A DNA stretch of 64,000 nt, taken from Roseovarius confluentis (GTDB taxonomy: Bacteria; Pseudomonadota; Alphaproteobacteria; Rhodobacterales; Rhodobacteraceae). Positions 1 to 11,029 of this stretch are shown here, one piece after another (positions within the stretch are counted from its first letter, which is position 1; each line of letters starts with the position of its first letter). The stretch spans positions 620,001-684,000 of the forward strand of contig NZ_PPFE01000001.1 in the NCBI RefSeq assembly GCF_002917925.1, in the 5' to 3' direction. The position numbers and the translations under genes were made by a program. The notes beneath the pieces are model-generated. The model searched no databases. It was not told the DNA's origin and worked only from the letters and a program-made list of their open reading frames with translations.

Positions 1-998
1 TTCATGGTCACGTAGATCGCCATGTAGACCAGCATCGCCTGCACGCCGAACGCCGTGCCCGCCGCCAGCCCCATCAGGGCGTATCCCATATGCGCGATCG
101 ACGAATAGGCCATCAGCCGCTTGATATCGGTCTGCCCGATCGCGGCGATCCCGCCCAGGAACATCGACAACAGCGACAGCACCGCGATCACCTGCTGCCA
201 GTCGCCCACCACGCCGCCGAACGCGTCATGCGCCACGCGGGCGAAAAGCGCCATCGCCGCCATCTTGGGCGCGGTGGCAAAGAACGCCGTGATCGGTGTC
301 GGCGCGCCCTCGTAGACGTCCGGCGTCCACATGTGGAACGGAACCGCCGAGACCTTGAAGGCCAGCCCCGCCAGCACGAACACCAGCCCGATCAGCAATC
401 CGAGCGGCGCCTGTCCTTCCGCCGATGCGATGATCCCGGAAAACAGCGTCGTGCCGGTATAGCCATAGACCAGCGAGGCCCCGTACAGCAGGATGCCCGA
501 GCTGAGCGCGCCCAGCACGAAGTATTTCAGGCCCGCTTCGGTCGATTTCACGCTGTCGCGCCGCAGCGAGGCGACGACGTAAAGCGCCAGCGACTGCAAC
601 TCCAGCCCCATGTAAAGCGCCATCAGGTCACCGGCACTGACCATCATCATCATGCCCACGGCCGCCAGCGCCACCAGCAGCGGATACTCGAACCGCAGCA
701 TGTCGCGCTGCGCCATGTAGTCCTGCCCCATCAGCAGCACGGCCGCTGCCGACAGCAGCACCGCCACCTTGGCGAACCGCGCGAACCCGTCATCGTTGAA
801 CATGCCGCCGAACGCCGTGCGCGTGCCATCGCCCGAGAACCCGATCCAGGCCGCCATCACCACGAAGACCGCCGCCGTGATCCACACCAGCAGCGGCGCG
901 TACCGATCCTTGCCGGTATAGGCCACGCCCAGAAGCGCCGCCATCGCGTATACCGAGATCAGGATCTCCGGCAGGATTACATTCAGATCAGCCTGCAT
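1..998 (-). CDS. nuoN: NADH-quinone oxidoreductase subunit N (C-terminus cut by window edge)
   Basis: This is an antiporter-like membrane subunit of complex I, one of three proton-pumping modules in the inner membrane. The reading frame is open from an ATG at 998 to the window edge, giving 332 codons; the family is usually about 480, so the C-terminus lies outside. Hydrophobic segments run throughout, and the conserved stretches [29 protein letters not shown] and [16 protein letters not shown] carry the Glu and Lys residues expected of the family. It starts 4 bp after the nuoM stop, so it is the last gene of the operon seen here. Confidence 0.96.
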   Translation of the reverse strand, partial: MQADLNVILPEILISVYAMAALLGVAYTGKDRYAPLLVWITAAVFVVMAAWIGFSGDGTRTAFGGMFNDDGFARFAKVAVLLSAAAVLLMGQDYMAQRDMLRFEYPLLVALAAVGMMMMVSAGDLMALYMGLELQSLALYVVASLRRDSVKSTEAGLKYFVLGALSSGILLYGASLVYGYTGTTLFSGIIASAEGQAPLGLLIGLVFVLAGLAFKVSAVPFHMWTPDVYEGAPTPITAFFATAPKMAAMALFARVAHDAFGGVVGDWQQVIAVLSLLSMFLGGIAAIGQTDIKRLMAYSSIAHMGYALMGLAAGTAFGVQAMLVYMAIYVTM

Positions 999-1002
999 GG
1001 GA

Positions 1003-2550
1003 CTACTCCGTCGCAGCGGCCAGCTTGGTCGCGCTGTCCGCGTCGACCAGGGCCGTTTCATAATTGGAAATCAGCGCCTCGACCGAGGGGCCGATGATGT
1101 CGGTCACAAGGCTGGGATAAACGCCCAGCAGCAAGGTCATCACCACCAGCGGGGCAAAGATCGCCTTCTCGCGCTGCGTCATGTCCTTGATCGACTTCAG
1201 GCTTTCCTTGATCAGGTCGCCCAGCACCACCCGGCGATAGAGCCACAGCGCATAGGCCGCCGACAGGATCACGCCAGACGTGGCCACCAGCGCCACCCAG
1301 GTGTTGACCTTGAATATCCCCATCAGCGTCAGGAATTCCCCGATGAAGCCCGACGTGCCCGGCAGACCCACATTGGCCATCGTGAACAGCATGAAGATCA
1401 GCGCATAGGCCGGCATCCGGTTCACCAGGCCGCCATAGGCGTCGATCTCGCGCGTGTGCATCCGGTCATAGATCACGCCCACGCACAGGAACAGCGCACC
1501 CGAGATAAACCCGTGGCTCAGCATCTGGAAGATCGCCCCGTCGATCCCCTGCTGGTTCGCCGCGAAGATCCCCATGGTGACGTAGCCCATGTGCGCCACG
1601 GACGAATAGGCGATCAGCTTCTTCATGTCTTCCTGCGCCAAGGCGACCAGCGAGGTATAGACGATGGCGATGGCCGACATCCACAAGACCAGCGGCGTCA
1701 GCACTTCGGACCCCACCGGGAACATCGGCAGGCTGAATCGCAGGAAGCCATAGCCGCCCATCTTCAACAGGATCGCCGCCAGCACGACCGAGCCCGCCGT
1801 CGGCGCCTGCACGTGCGCATCCGGCAGCCAGGTATGCACCGGCCACATCGGCATCTTCACCGCGAAACTTGCGAAGAACGCGATGAACAGCAGCGTCTGC
1901 ATGCCACCCACGATCTGGATGCCCAGCAGGCTGAACGTCTCCGACCCGAAGCTGTGCGTCATCAGCGTCGGGATATCCGTCGTGCCCGCCTCGGCGAACA
2001 TGGCGACCATCGCCACCAGCATCAGGACCGAGCCAAGAAACGTGTAGAGGAAGAACTTGAACGACGCATAAATGCGTTCCTTGCCGCCCCAGATCCCGAT
2101 GATCAGGAACATCGGGATCAGCCCTGCCTCGAAGAACAGGTAAAAGAGCACCAGGTCCAGCGCCATGAACACGCCCAACATGAGCGTTTCCAGCAGCAGG
2201 AAGGCGATCATGTATTCCTTCACCCGGTGCGTCACGTTCCACGACGCGGCAATGGTGATCGGCATCATGAAGGTCGTCAGGATGACAAACAGGATGCTGA
2301 TCCCGTCCACGCCCATCTTGTATTGCAGCCCCAGCAGCCACTCGCGCTCTTCCACGAACTGAAAGCCGGTGTTGTTCGGGTCGAAATCGAATAGGATGAA
2401 CAGCGACACCAGAAAGGTCAGCCCGGTCGCGATCAGCGCCACCCACTTGGCATTGCGCTGCGCCGCCTCGTCATCGCCCCGCAGGAACACCGCCAGGATG
2501 AAAGCCGCGATGGCGGGAATGAAGGTGGTGATGGAAAGCAGGTTATCCAT
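1003..2550 (-). CDS. nuoM: NADH-quinone oxidoreductase subunit M
   Basis: Antiporter-like proton-pumping subunit of complex I, 515 aa, within the usual length. It is strongly hydrophobic with about 14 expected membrane segments. The key pumping residues are visible: Glu141 in FFEAGL, Lys232 in [13 protein letters not shown] and Lys263 in LLKMGGYG, matching E144, K234 and K265 of E. coli NuoM. The ATG overlaps the nuoL stop as TAATG, which implies translational coupling. nuoN follows after 4 bp. Confidence 0.98.
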   Translation of the reverse strand: MDNLLSITTFIPAIAAFILAVFLRGDDEAAQRNAKWVALIATGLTFLVSLFILFDFDPNNTGFQFVEEREWLLGLQYKMGVDGISILFVILTTFMMPITIAASWNVTHRVKEYMIAFLLLETLMLGVFMALDLVLFYLFFEAGLIPMFLIIGIWGGKERIYASFKFFLYTFLGSVLMLVAMVAMFAEAGTTDIPTLMTHSFGSETFSLLGIQIVGGMQTLLFIAFFASFAVKMPMWPVHTWLPDAHVQAPTAGSVVLAAILLKMGGYGFLRFSLPMFPVGSEVLTPLVLWMSAIAIVYTSLVALAQEDMKKLIAYSSVAHMGYVTMGIFAANQQGIDGAIFQMLSHGFISGALFLCVGVIYDRMHTREIDAYGGLVNRMPAYALIFMLFTMANVGLPGTSGFIGEFLTLMGIFKVNTWVALVATSGVILSAAYALWLYRRVVLGDLIKESLKSIKDMTQREKAIFAPLVVMTLLLGVYPSLVTDIIGPSVEALISNYETALVDADSATKLAAATE

Positions 2551-4685
2551 TAGTTCGCTCCCCCGCTAAGGCTCACCCATGTGACAAGCACCGCGATCCC
2601 GATGACCATGGCAAAGGCATAGGTGAAGATGTATCCCGACTGGGCCCGTCCGGCGAGGCGGGTGAAGAACGGGATGATCCCCATCGCGACCCCGTTGATG
2701 GTCCCGTCGATGACGTTGCCATCGCCCTTCTTCCACAACAGGCTGCCCAGCCGCTTGGCGGGCCGAACGAAAACAAAGTCGTAGATCTCGTCGAAATACC
2801 ACTTGTTCAGCAGGAACAGGTACAGCGGGCGCTGGTTCTCGGCCAGCCGTCCGGGGATCGACGGGTTCAGGATGTAGAACCAGAACGCCGTCAGGAAGCC
2901 GACGATCATCGCCACGAAGGGGCTGACCTTGACCCATTTCGGCACCGCGTGCGCGTCGTTCAGGATCGTGTTGCCCTCGGCGGCATAGATCGCGCCCTCG
3001 CCCGGCTCGCCGGTGAACACATAGTGATGCTCCTCGCCGTAACCGCCTTCTTCGGTCTCGGCATGGGCCTCACCCTCTTCGGCATGGCTCTCGTCGGCCG
3101 CCGCGGTCTCTTCACCGTGCTCCTCGGCGCCTTCTTCGTGGTGCTGCTCTTCCGCGTAAGGCACGCCAAAGAACTTCGCCACCGTGTCCGTGTGCCCGAA
3201 GAAGCTGTTGTACCAGATCATCCCGGCAAAGATCGACCCGAGCGCCAGCACGCCCAGCGGCGCCACCATCACCATCGGGCTTTCGTGCGCGTGCTCATGC
3301 GTGTGCTTGTCGCCGCGCGGCTCGCCCCAGAAGGTCAGGAACATCAGCCGCCAGCTGTAGAAGCTGGTGAACAGCGCCGCGATGACCAGCGCCCAGAAGG
3401 CAAAGCCACCACTGGTGCCCGCATAGGCACTCTCGATGATCGCGTCCTTCGACAGGAAGCCGGCAAAGCCGATCGTGGTCAGCGGAATGCCCACGCCGGT
3501 AATTGCCAGCGTCCCGATCAGCATGGCCCAGAACGTATAGGGAAACTTCTTGCGCAGCCCGCCATAGTTCCGCATGTCCTGCTCGTGATGCATCCCGTGG
3601 ATGACCGAGCCCGCGCCAAGGAACAGCATCGCCTTGAAGAACGCGTGCGTGAACAGGTGGAACATTGCCACGCTGTAGGCCCCCACACCCGCGGCCACGA
3701 ACATGTAGCCCAGCTGCGAACAGGTCGAATAGGCGATGACGCGCTTGATGTCGTTCTGCACCAGCCCCACCGTGGCCGCAAAGAACGCCGTCATGCCGCC
3801 CAGCACCGTGACGAAGGCCAGCGCGCCGGGCGCGAACTCCATCAGCGGCGACATCCGGCAGACAAGGAAAACCCCCGCCGTCACCATGGTCGCCGCGTGG
3901 ATCAGCGCCGACACCGGCGTCGGGCCTTCCATCGCGTCCGGCAACCAGGTGTGCAGGAACAGCTGCGCCGATTTGCCCATCGCGCCGACGAACAGCAGGA
4001 AGGCGATCAGGTTCGCCGCATTCCACTCCGTCCAGAGGAACGTCAGCTGCGTATTCGCCAACTCGGGCGCCGCCGCGAACACGTCGTCGAAATTGATCGA
4101 CCCGGTCAAGAAGAACAGCGCGAAGATCCCCAGCGCAAAGCCGAAATCCCCCACCCGGTTCACCACGAACGCCTTGATCGCCGCCGCGTTGGCGCTTGGC
4201 TTGCGGAAATAGAACCCGATCAGCAGGTAAGACGCCAGGCCCACGCCCTCCCAGCCAAAGAACATCTGCGCCAGGTTGTCCGCCGTCACAAGCATCAGCA
4301 TGGCGAAGGTAAAGAGGCTCAGATAGGCAAAGAAACGTGGGCGATAGCTCTCGTCGTCACGGAAATTCTCGTCATGGGCCATGTAGCCCATCGAATACAG
4401 GTGCACGAGCGCCGACACCGTGGTGATCACGATCAGCATGATCGCCGTCAGCCGGTCCAGCCGGATCGACCACGCCACGTCCAGCTCGCCCGACTGGATC
4501 CAGTCGAGGATGTGAATGTACTGGGTCGTCCCGTCGAAGCTGAAAAAGACGATCCAGCTCAGGAGCGCCGACAGGAACAACAGGCCCGTGGTCACCCACT
4601 GCGCGCCCGCGTCCCCGATGATGCGCCAGCCGAAGCCCGCGATGATGGCGCCCAGAAGCGGGCCGAATAGAATGATCTGTTCCAT
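2550..4685 (-). CDS. nuoL: NADH-quinone oxidoreductase subunit L, with a His/Glu-rich loop
   Basis: This is the distal antiporter-like subunit of complex I, with the lateral helix, 711 aa; E. coli NuoL is about 613. Expected residues are present: Glu146 in GWEGVG, Lys238 in GAMGKSAQ, Lys351 in HAFFKAM and Lys413 in FLSKDA. The extra length is mainly a hydrophilic loop at about residues 511-557 with roughly 17 Glu and 7 His. A shorter His-rich patch (HTHEHAH) lies at 461-467. The loop sits between membrane segments late in the protein. It is unlikely to be a frameshift, because the frame continues into a normal C-terminus. Confidence 0.98.
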   Translation of the reverse strand: MEQIILFGPLLGAIIAGFGWRIIGDAGAQWVTTGLLFLSALLSWIVFFSFDGTTQYIHILDWIQSGELDVAWSIRLDRLTAIMLIVITTVSALVHLYSMGYMAHDENFRDDESYRPRFFAYLSLFTFAMLMLVTADNLAQMFFGWEGVGLASYLLIGFYFRKPSANAAAIKAFVVNRVGDFGFALGIFALFFLTGSINFDDVFAAAPELANTQLTFLWTEWNAANLIAFLLFVGAMGKSAQLFLHTWLPDAMEGPTPVSALIHAATMVTAGVFLVCRMSPLMEFAPGALAFVTVLGGMTAFFAATVGLVQNDIKRVIAYSTCSQLGYMFVAAGVGAYSVAMFHLFTHAFFKAMLFLGAGSVIHGMHHEQDMRNYGGLRKKFPYTFWAMLIGTLAITGVGIPLTTIGFAGFLSKDAIIESAYAGTSGGFAFWALVIAALFTSFYSWRLMFLTFWGEPRGDKHTHEHAHESPMVMVAPLGVLALGSIFAGMIWYNSFFGHTDTVAKFFGVPYAEEQHHEEGAEEHGEETAAADESHAEEGEAHAETEEGGYGEEHHYVFTGEPGEGAIYAAEGNTILNDAHAVPKWVKVSPFVAMIVGFLTAFWFYILNPSIPGRLAENQRPLYLFLLNKWYFDEIYDFVFVRPAKRLGSLLWKKGDGNVIDGTINGVAMGIIPFFTRLAGRAQSGYIFTYAFAMVIGIAVLVTWVSLSGGAN

Positions 4686-4689
4686 GCCC

Positions 4690-4995
4690 TCAGCCCTTCA
4701 TCACGTTGACGTCTTCCACGGCGATCGTGCCGCGGTTGCGGAAGAAGCAGACAAGAATGGCAAGCCCGATGGCGGCCTCCGCGGCGGCCACGGTCAGCAC
4801 GAACAGGGTAAAGACCTGCCCCACCATGTCACCCAGGAAGCTGGAAAATGCCACGAGGTTCACGTTGACCGACAGCAGCATCAACTCGATCGACATCAGC
4901 AGGATGATCACGTTTTTCCTGTTCAGGAAAAGCCCGAAAATCCCGATGACGAACAGCGCCGCCGCCACCGTCAGGTAATGCTCCAGTCCAATCAT
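4690..4995 (-). CDS. nuoK: NADH-quinone oxidoreductase subunit K
   Basis: Small three-helix membrane subunit of complex I, homologous to MrpC/ND4L, 101 aa, the standard length. The sequence begins [15 protein letters not shown] and contains the conserved Glu pair positions in the second and third helices ([13 protein letters not shown] and [11 protein letters not shown]). It lies 4 bp upstream of nuoL. It is separated from nuoJ by a 134-bp gap that holds palindromic repeats, the largest break on this side of the operon. Confidence 0.98.
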   Translation of the reverse strand: MIGLEHYLTVAAALFVIGIFGLFLNRKNVIILLMSIELMLLSVNVNLVAFSSFLGDMVGQVFTLFVLTVAAAEAAIGLAILVCFFRNRGTIAVEDVNVMKG

Positions 4996-5038
4996 GTCGT
5001 CCCTCCGGGCCGCGCCCGTTCGTTTGTCTTTTCATCCC

Positions 5039-5116
5039 GTCCCGGGCCTGACCCGGGACCTCATTGTCTCTTGCCCGGGCCCGACGGTCCGGGAGGCCCC
5101 GGATCAGGTCCGGGGC
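5039..5116. repeat. Pair of REP-like GC-rich palindromes inside the nuo operon
   Basis: Two imperfectly related palindromes lie in the nuoJ-nuoK gap. The first has the 8-bp stem GTCCCGGG/CCCGGGAC around CCTGA (5039-5059). The second has the 8-bp stem GCCCCGGA/TCCGGGGC around TCAGG (5096-5116). More CCCGGG-rich sequence lies between them. Palindromes of this CCGGG-TCAGG type are common dispersed intergenic elements in alphaproteobacteria. In an mRNA they would form stable hairpins between cistrons. Confidence 0.75.
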
Positions 5117-5129
5117 GCGAACAGCAGGA

Positions 5130-5738
5130 TTACAACCCCTGCCCCGGTTTCACGTCCTTCAGTTCCATCGCCTTGGCCGGATCGCGGTACATCTGCGCCA
5201 GCACGTCCTGCCGCTTGACGTCCGAGCGGTGGCGCAGCGTCAGCACGATCGCGCCCATCATCGCCACCAGCAGGATCAGACCCGCCAGCTGGAACAGCAG
5301 GAAATACTGGTCATACAGCAGCATCCCCAGCGCCTTGGTATTCTCCAGGTCGGTCGGCGTGACGGCCGCGCGCGCGCCCTCGGCATCCGTGGCCATCTGC
5401 CAGTTGCCGAAGGCGACGCCGAATTGCATCAGCAATATGATCCCGATCAGCAGCGCCAGCGGCATGTATTTCGCCATCTCCGCCTTCAGCTCGGCGAAAT
5501 CCACGTCCAGCATCATCACCACGAACAGGAACAGCACGGCGACCGCGCCCACATAGACAATGATCAAGAGCATCGCCACGAACTCCGCGCCCAAAAGCAC
5601 GAAAAGGCCAGCCGCGGACAGGAACGCCAGGATCAGCCACAGGACCGAGTGCACCGGGTTCCGGCTGACCACCGTGAACAGCCCCCCCGCCAACAGCGAG
5701 ACCGCAAAGAGATAGAAGGAAAACGCGGCAATGGTCAT
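5130..5738 (-). CDS. nuoJ: NADH-quinone oxidoreductase subunit J
   Basis: Membrane subunit of complex I (ND6 homologue), 202 aa with five expected hydrophobic segments. The start [13 protein letters not shown] at 5738 is chosen because its ATG overlaps the upstream gene stop as ATGA; a longer in-frame extension is just read-through of the neighbour. The conserved third helix [18 protein letters not shown], which carries the pi-bulge region in the family, is recognisable. It is followed by the repeat-bearing gap before nuoK. Confidence 0.97.
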   Translation of the reverse strand: MTIAAFSFYLFAVSLLAGGLFTVVSRNPVHSVLWLILAFLSAAGLFVLLGAEFVAMLLIIVYVGAVAVLFLFVVMMLDVDFAELKAEMAKYMPLALLIGIILLMQFGVAFGNWQMATDAEGARAAVTPTDLENTKALGMLLYDQYFLLFQLAGLILLVAMMGAIVLTLRHRSDVKRQDVLAQMYRDPAKAMELKDVKPGQGL

Positions 5739-6148
5739 GTGTCCTGGTCCTCGTCCTTGGCCTCGTCCATGACCTCGCGCGCGAAATCCATCGCCCGGTT
5801 CATGGACGGGATACCGGCAAACATCGCCATCATCGCGATGGTCTCGGCAATCTCGTCTTTCGTGGCGCCCGCTTCCAGCGCGTGGCGCACGGTCATCCTG
5901 ATCTGCGTATCGCTCTGCGCGCCCAGCATGGTCAACCCCGCAAGCGTGATCAGCAGACGCGTCTTGGCGTCCAGCCCGTCCTTGCTGATGCCACGGCCGA
6001 ACATCATCTCCATGAATTCCTTCGGCATGGTGGGCCACATCGCCTCGAACCCCTTGGGCGAGAACGACTCAAGCGCCGGATTCATGGTCTTCACCATCTC
6101 CTGCGCCTGGGCCATCATGGCCTCGAACGGGTTCGTCGGATTGCTCAT
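5735..6148 (-). CDS. Carboxymuconolactone decarboxylase-like protein in the nuo operon
   Basis: A 137-aa protein resembling the AhpD/carboxymuconolactone decarboxylase (CMD) fold, with helical segments such as [16 protein letters not shown] and the [16 protein letters not shown] motif. It has no cysteine, so it lacks the CxxC redox pair of AhpD and is more like the gamma-CMD branch. The N-terminal 40 residues are Met-rich. It overlaps nuoI (ATGA at 6148) and nuoJ (ATGA at 5738), so it is translated as part of complex I expression. An unidentified ORF at the same position is known in the Rhodobacter capsulatus nuo cluster. Its function there is not known; a role in complex I assembly is inference only. 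Confidence 0.85.
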   Translation of the reverse strand: MSNPTNPFEAMMAQAQEMVKTMNPALESFSPKGFEAMWPTMPKEFMEMMFGRGISKDGLDAKTRLLITLAGLTMLGAQSDTQIRMTVRHALEAGATKDEIAETIAMMAMFAGIPSMNRAMDFAREVMDEAKDEDQDT

Positions 6149-6639
6149 CTGTAAGGCGCGTCCATTTCCAGGTTGCGGGCGATCTCGGCTTCCCACCGCT
6201 CGCCGTTCTCCAGCAGTTTCTGCTTGTCATAGAACAGCTCTTCGCGGGTCTCGGTGGCGAACTCGAAATTCGGCCCCTCGACGATGGCATCCACCGGGCA
6301 GGCTTCCTGGCAGAAGCCGCAATAGATGCACTTGGTCATGTCGATGTCATAGCGCGTCGTGCGGCGGCTACCGTCGTCGCGCGGCTCGGCGTCGATGGTG
6401 ATCGCCTGCGCGGGGCAGATCGCCTCGCACAGCTTGCAGGCAATGCACCGCTCTTCGCCATTGGGATAACGCCGCAGCGCGTGCTCACCCCGGAACCGCG
6501 GGCTCAGCGGGCCTTTTTCATGCGGATAGTTCAGCGTCGCCTTGGGGGCGAAGAAGTATTTGAACCCCAGCTTGAAACCGTTGAACACATCCTTCAGCAG
6601 GAAGTATCCTGCGGCGCGTCCGTAATCGATCTGCGTCAT
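6145..6639 (-). CDS. nuoI: NADH-quinone oxidoreductase subunit I (two [4Fe-4S] clusters)
   Basis: Ferredoxin-like subunit carrying clusters N6a and N6b on the electron path to ubiquinone, 164 aa. Two full CxxCxxCxxxC motifs are visible: Cys65, 68, 71 and 75, then Cys104, 107, 110 and 114, each final Cys followed by Pro. The N-terminal amphipathic part [20 protein letters not shown] fits membrane association. It lies 5 bp after nuoH and overlaps the following CMD-like gene by ATGA. Confidence 0.98.
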   Translation of the reverse strand: MTQIDYGRAAGYFLLKDVFNGFKLGFKYFFAPKATLNYPHEKGPLSPRFRGEHALRRYPNGEERCIACKLCEAICPAQAITIDAEPRDDGSRRTTRYDIDMTKCIYCGFCQEACPVDAIVEGPNFEFATETREELFYDKQKLLENGERWEAEIARNLEMDAPYR

Positions 6640-6644
6640 TGTCG

Positions 6645-7682
6645 TCAGCCTCCCATTGCGTAGCGGGCCCAGAACGACCCGAAGACTTCGAATTTCGCCA
6701 GGAAGGACACGATCACGACCCAGGCGAGCGACAGCGGCAGGAACACTTTCCAGCCGATCCGCATCAGCTGGTCATAGCGATAACGCGGCGTGATCGCCTT
6801 CACCATGGCGAAGAGAAAGAAGAAGAACGCCATCTTCGCGACCATCCAGAACACCCCGTCCGGCAGCCCCGGAATGGGCGAAAGCCACCCGCCGAAGAAC
6901 AGCAGGCTCGTCAGCGCGCACATCAGGAAGATCGCGATGTATTCCCCGGCCATGAACAGCAGGAAGGGTGTGCTGGAATATTCCACCTGGTAGCCCGCCA
7001 CCAGTTCCGATTCCGCCTCCGGCAGGTCGAACGGCGGGCGGTTGGTTTCCGCCAGGCACGAGATGAAGAACAGGAACACCATCGGCAGGTGCGGCAGCCA
7101 GTACCAGCCGAAGAAGCCGAAATTCGTGTCCTGCGCCGCCACGATGGACCCGAAGCTCAAAGAGCCGGTCGAGATGATCACCCCGATGATGATCAGGCCG
7201 ATGCTGACCTCGTAGGAAATCATCTGTGCCGCAGACCGCAACGAGCCCAGGAACGGGTATTTCGAGTTCGAGGCCCAGCCGCCCATGATCACGCCGTAAA
7301 CCTCGAGCGACGAGACGGCAAAGACAAAGAGGACCGCGACGTTGATGTCCGACAGGACCCAGCCGTCATTGAGCGGAATCACCGCCCAGGCCAGCACCGC
7401 CAGCACGAAGCTCGCCATCGGCGCCATCATGAACACGGTACGGTCCGCGCCCGCTGGCACGACGACTTCCTTGAGCACGTATTTCAGCGCGTCGGCCACC
7501 GTCTGCAACAGGCCATAGACCCCCACCACGTTCGGCCCCCGCCGCATCTGCACCGCGGCCCAGATCTTGCGGTCGCCATAGACCAGAAACAGCAGCGACA
7601 CCATCACGAAGCCCACCACCGCAAGGCACTGCGCCATGATCAGGACAAAGGTCCCAAGCGGGGTTGTCAGAAATTCAGCCAT
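6645..7682 (-). CDS. nuoH: NADH-quinone oxidoreductase subunit H
   Basis: Membrane subunit (ND1 homologue) that forms much of the quinone-binding site and links the peripheral arm to the pump modules, 345 aa, the standard length. Conserved segments include [20 protein letters not shown] near the N-terminus and the acidic loop [21 protein letters not shown] ribosome site GAGGGA precedes the ATG at 7682. It follows a lipoprotein gene by 7 bp. Confidence 0.98.
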   Translation of the reverse strand: MAEFLTTPLGTFVLIMAQCLAVVGFVMVSLLFLVYGDRKIWAAVQMRRGPNVVGVYGLLQTVADALKYVLKEVVVPAGADRTVFMMAPMASFVLAVLAWAVIPLNDGWVLSDINVAVLFVFAVSSLEVYGVIMGGWASNSKYPFLGSLRSAAQMISYEVSIGLIIIGVIISTGSLSFGSIVAAQDTNFGFFGWYWLPHLPMVFLFFISCLAETNRPPFDLPEAESELVAGYQVEYSSTPFLLFMAGEYIAIFLMCALTSLLFFGGWLSPIPGLPDGVFWMVAKMAFFFFLFAMVKAITPRYRYDQLMRIGWKVFLPLSLAWVVIVSFLAKFEVFGSFWARYAMGG

Positions 7683-7689
7683 TCGTCCC

Positions 7690-8097
7690 TCATACCGTCG
7701 GTATCCCGTTCTCTGCGCAACTGGCGGCCACGACTTCCGCGTCGATCCTTATGATGCCACCGGGCAGCGTCGGCGAGATGGTGTAAACCGCATCTGCGGT
7801 CCAGATGCCACCCCGTTCGTCCACATTCGTGCGCACGTGGCGCGCAAATCCGTATCCCCGGATCAGCGTGTACTCCGCCGCCGCGCATTCGGCGTATTGG
7901 CTGACGTCCTCGGCTGTCCGCGCCCCGGCCATTTCCACACGGAAATTCACCAGGTCCCCGTCCAGAAGGCGCGTCTCGATGCCCCGATACTCGGGGTCGA
8001 ACTCCGCGTCGGGGTCAGTGCCCGGCGCCGCACAGGCGGCCAGGCCCGCGAAAGCCATGACCGACAGCGCCCATATGCCAAGCGCAGCTTGCGTCAT
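7690..8097 (-). CDS. Small lipoprotein between nuoG and nuoH
   Basis: A 135-aa secreted lipoprotein. The start [11 protein letters not shown] at 8097 overlaps the nuoG stop as ATGA, and the sequence has a hydrophobic stretch followed by the lipobox LAAC. The mature part is soluble, with two Cys near each other (ECAAAEY region) and one near the C-terminus. No known domain was recognised. A uORF is present at the equivalent place in Rhodobacter nuo operons. The translational coupling suggests a link to complex I, but nothing in the sequence gives a function. Confidence 0.82.
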   Translation of the reverse strand: MTQAALGIWALSVMAFAGLAACAAPGTDPDAEFDPEYRGIETRLLDGDLVNFRVEMAGARTAEDVSQYAECAAAEYTLIRGYGFARHVRTNVDERGGIWTADAVYTISPTLPGGIIRIDAEVVAASCAENGIPTV

Positions 8098-10103
8098 TCC
8101 GCGGCCACCGGCTCTTCGCGGCGGTCCTTGGCGTTTGCGCTCAGTTCCGCCATCAGCGCGCTGGCCCGGGCAATCGGGTTTGTCAGATAGTGATCGCCCA
8201 AGGCGGCCCCGATGGAGCCCGACGACGGCTCGACCTTGTCCACCATGGTCCATTCGTTCTCGGGCACCGCGTCGATCTGTGCGACATGCGGCACCTCCTC
8301 GATCAACACGCGGCGCAATTGTGCCAGGCTGTCAAAGGGCAGCACCGCGCCCATCTCGCCCGACAGCGCCCGCAGGATCGCCCAGTTCTCCTTGGCCTCG
8401 CCCGGCGGGTGCCCGGCGCGCAGCGCCAGCTGCGGACGGCCTTCGGTGTTCACGAAGACGCCCTGTTCCTCGGGATAGGCCGCGGCGGGCAGGATGATGT
8501 CGGCGCGATGCGCGCCCCTGTCGCCATGGCTGCCCTGGTAGATGACCAGCGGCCCCTCCGCGATCTCGATCTCGTCTGCGCCCAGGTTATAGATCACGTC
8601 AGCGCCGTCCAGCGCGGCGGTAATCCCGCCGTCGGTCACACAGCCCGCATCCATCGCGCCCACGCGGGAGGCGGCGGTGTGCAGGACCAGCATCTTGGCA
8701 CCCATTTTCTCGGTCAGTTGCATCGCCATGCTCAGCGCCGCAGGCCCGCCATCACCGATCAACGCGCCCTGCCCGATGATCACGATCGCGTCCTCGGTCT
8801 CCTTGGCCTCGGACAGAAGTTGCGGCAGCACCCGGTTGCGCGCTCCCAGCTCGGTCGCGTCAAAGGTCAGCTCCGCAGGTTGCCCGGCATGCACCACCTC
8901 GGCCCCACGCAGCCACGCCTTGCGGATGCGCGCGTTCAGCACAGGCGCCTCAACGCCCGGATCGGTTCCGATCAGGACGATCTTCCTCGCCGTGTCGATC
9001 TCCTCGATGCGCGCCGTGCCCACATAGGCCGAGCGGTTGCCCGGCACCAGGTGCGCGCCGTCGGTGCGGCATTCCACGCGCCCGCCCTGGCCTTCGACCA
9101 GCTGGCGCAGCGCGAACGCCGCCTCCATCGGCACCAGGTCGCCCACGAGGCCGGCCACGGTCTTGCCTTTCATGGCCGCAGCGGCCTTGCCCAACGCCTC
9201 GGGCCAGGTGGCCGGACGCAGCTTGCCGTTCTCGCGGATAAAGGGCTTGTCCAGCCGCTGACGGCGCAGCCCGTCCCACACGAACCGCGTCTTGTCCGAG
9301 ATCCATTCCTCGTTCACGCCGTCATGGTTGCGCGGCAGGATGCGCATCACTTCGCGCCCCTTGGTGTCCACCCGGATGTTGGACCCCAGCGCATCCATCA
9401 CGTCGATGGTTTCCGTCTTGGTCAGCTCCCACGGACGGGCAGTGAACGCATAAGGCTTGCTGACCAACGCCCCGACCGGGCACAGGTCGATGATGTTGCC
9501 TTGCATGTTGCTGTCCAGCGTCTCGCCCAGGTAGGCGGTGATCTCGGCATCCTCGCCCCGGCCGGTCTGGCCCATCTGGTTGATACCGGCCACCTCGGTG
9601 GTGAAGCGCACGCAGCGGGTGCAGGAAATGCAGCGCGTCATGTGGGTTTCCACCAGCGGGCCCAGGTTCAGGTCCTCGGTGGCCCGCTTCGGCTCGCGAT
9701 AACGGCTGAAGTCCACGCCATAAGCCATTGCCTGGTCCTGCAAATCGCACTCGCCGCCCTGGTCGCAGATCGGGCAGTCCAGCGGGTGGTTGATCAGCAG
9801 GAACTCCATCACGCCTTCCCGGGCCTTCTTGACCATCGGGCTGTTGGTGCGCACGACCGGCGGCTGGCCTTCGGGGCCGGGCCGCAGGTCGCGCACCTGC
9901 ATGGCGCAGCTGGCCGCCGGTTTCGGCGGCCCGCCGACAACCTCCACAAGACACATCCGGCAGTTGCCCGCGATCGACAACCGCTCGTGGTAGCAGAACC
10001 GCGGGATCTCGATCCCCACCTGCTCGCAGGCCTGGATCAGGGTCATCGCCCCGTCCACTTCCACTTCCTGATCGTCGATGATGATTTTGCGAAGGTCAGA
10101 CAT
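8094..10103 (-). CDS. nuoG: NADH-quinone oxidoreductase subunit G
   Basis: Large Fe-S subunit of the peripheral arm, 669 aa, the shorter mitochondrial/Paracoccus-type length rather than the E. coli type. Ligands are visible: Cys37, 48, 51 and 66 for the [2Fe-2S] cluster; His106, Cys110, 113 and 119 for one [4Fe-4S]; and Cys158, 161, 164 and 208 for another. The C-terminal two thirds is the degenerate molybdopterin oxidoreductase-like domain. The stop overlaps the next lipoprotein start. Confidence 0.98.
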   Translation of the reverse strand: MSDLRKIIIDDQEVEVDGAMTLIQACEQVGIEIPRFCYHERLSIAGNCRMCLVEVVGGPPKPAASCAMQVRDLRPGPEGQPPVVRTNSPMVKKAREGVMEFLLINHPLDCPICDQGGECDLQDQAMAYGVDFSRYREPKRATEDLNLGPLVETHMTRCISCTRCVRFTTEVAGINQMGQTGRGEDAEITAYLGETLDSNMQGNIIDLCPVGALVSKPYAFTARPWELTKTETIDVMDALGSNIRVDTKGREVMRILPRNHDGVNEEWISDKTRFVWDGLRRQRLDKPFIRENGKLRPATWPEALGKAAAAMKGKTVAGLVGDLVPMEAAFALRQLVEGQGGRVECRTDGAHLVPGNRSAYVGTARIEEIDTARKIVLIGTDPGVEAPVLNARIRKAWLRGAEVVHAGQPAELTFDATELGARNRVLPQLLSEAKETEDAIVIIGQGALIGDGGPAALSMAMQLTEKMGAKMLVLHTAASRVGAMDAGCVTDGGITAALDGADVIYNLGADEIEIAEGPLVIYQGSHGDRGAHRADIILPAAAYPEEQGVFVNTEGRPQLALRAGHPPGEAKENWAILRALSGEMGAVLPFDSLAQLRRVLIEEVPHVAQIDAVPENEWTMVDKVEPSSGSIGAALGDHYLTNPIARASALMAELSANAKDRREEPVAAE

Positions 10104-10109
10104 GAATTC

Positions 10110-10523
10110 TCACTTTGCTCTCAGTAGCTGCCCGATCTGGCTGCCATTCGCCATTTCGGCTTGGCCCAGAACACACAGGCTGGCGGGGTCAAGGTTGCTG
10201 GCCCCTTTCGATTTGAAATACGCGTTGCGCCGCTCGCGCATGGCCGCCTTGTTGGCGTCGTTGTTGATATACGCATCGATCTCGGCCTCGCTATAACCGC
10301 GCTCCGCCGCCGCTTTCTTCAGCGCGCTGGCATAGGATTGCGCCCGGAACAGCCGCCCGCCGATGCTGCCGCACTCGCGGCGGATCTTGTCGGCTGCCGC
10401 AAGATAGAGCAGCCCCTGGTTGATCCCGGCCTCGTCCTTCAGTCCCGCCTGTGCGGGCAGTGCTGCCGCCGTCAGGGCCGCGCCAAGGGCCAGACCCACG
10501 ATCTTGCTCGATACACGTTTCAT
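10110..10523 (-). CDS. Secreted DUF5333-like protein in the nuo operon
   Basis: A 137-aa protein starting MKRVSSKIVGLALGAALTAA, with a clear Sec signal peptide ending near AQA-GLKDE. The start is set by the ribosome site GAGAGGAAG just upstream. The mature protein is small, helical and basic, with two Cys (RRECGSI and ASLCVLG) that could form a disulfide. From memory it resembles the Rhodobacteraceae family DUF5333, but that is unverified. It lies 6 bp upstream of nuoG. Function unknown. Confidence 0.8.
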   Translation of the reverse strand: MKRVSSKIVGLALGAALTAAALPAQAGLKDEAGINQGLLYLAAADKIRRECGSIGGRLFRAQSYASALKKAAAERGYSEAEIDAYINNDANKAAMRERRNAYFKSKGASNLDPASLCVLGQAEMANGSQIGQLLRAK

Positions 10524-10644
10524 ATCTGTCTTCCTCTCACAAGGGCGCCCGGACCATCCGCCGCGCCATCTGCTGCGCAGATGGTCCCCAGCGGCGCTGT
10601 TATGCAATAACAGCCGCCCCATGCCTTTGATATGAAAGAGGAAA

Positions 10645-10998
10645 TTACCACAGCACACATTTCCCCGTGAAGGTCAGCTTGTTGCCATTGGGTTGTACCG
10701 TGCCGCGCGGCGCCAGCGGGCTGATGTACCACTCCACCTCCGAGGTGCCGAAATTCTGCACGCAGTACCGTTTGCCCTCGTAGGCCCCCGCCGCCAGCGC
10801 GCCGTCATAGCCGCGGTTGACGCGCGGCACGGTCACGACGAACCGCTCGCGGTTGTCACGCGAGGCCGCCTTGGACTTCTGCTTGTAGAACACCCCGTTG
10901 AACGTGACCCGTTCGGTGGTCCGGTTACACCCCGCAACCATCGCGCCGGCCATCAGCACCAGCACAAGGGCCCGCGCCCCGTTTTTCAATGTCGTCAT
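10645..10998 (-). CDS. Small lipoprotein between the DUF3291 and DUF5333-like genes
   Basis: A 117-aa lipoprotein beginning MTTLKNGARALVLVLMAGAM with lipobox VAGC at about residue 21. The mature part looks like a small beta-rich domain (RVTFNGVFYKQKSKA, RFVVTVPRV) and ends KCVLW with a Cys near the terminus. No family was recognised. The start was preferred to an upstream in-frame ATG because it places the signal peptide at the N-terminus. There is a 121-bp gap to the next gene, so internal regulation is possible. Confidence 0.78.
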   Translation of the reverse strand: MTTLKNGARALVLVLMAGAMVAGCNRTTERVTFNGVFYKQKSKAASRDNRERFVVTVPRVNRGYDGALAAGAYEGKRYCVQNFGTSEVEWYISPLAPRGTVQPNGNKLTFTGKCVLW

Positions 10999-11029
10999 CC
11001 TGGTCACGCTCTCTGGCCTTCCATTCTTG

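Noticed and set aside
2949-4670. A 573-codon plus-strand open frame opposite nuoL
   Set aside because: Low-complexity His/Arg/Gln-rich translation and complete overlap with conserved nuoL. A compositional shadow.
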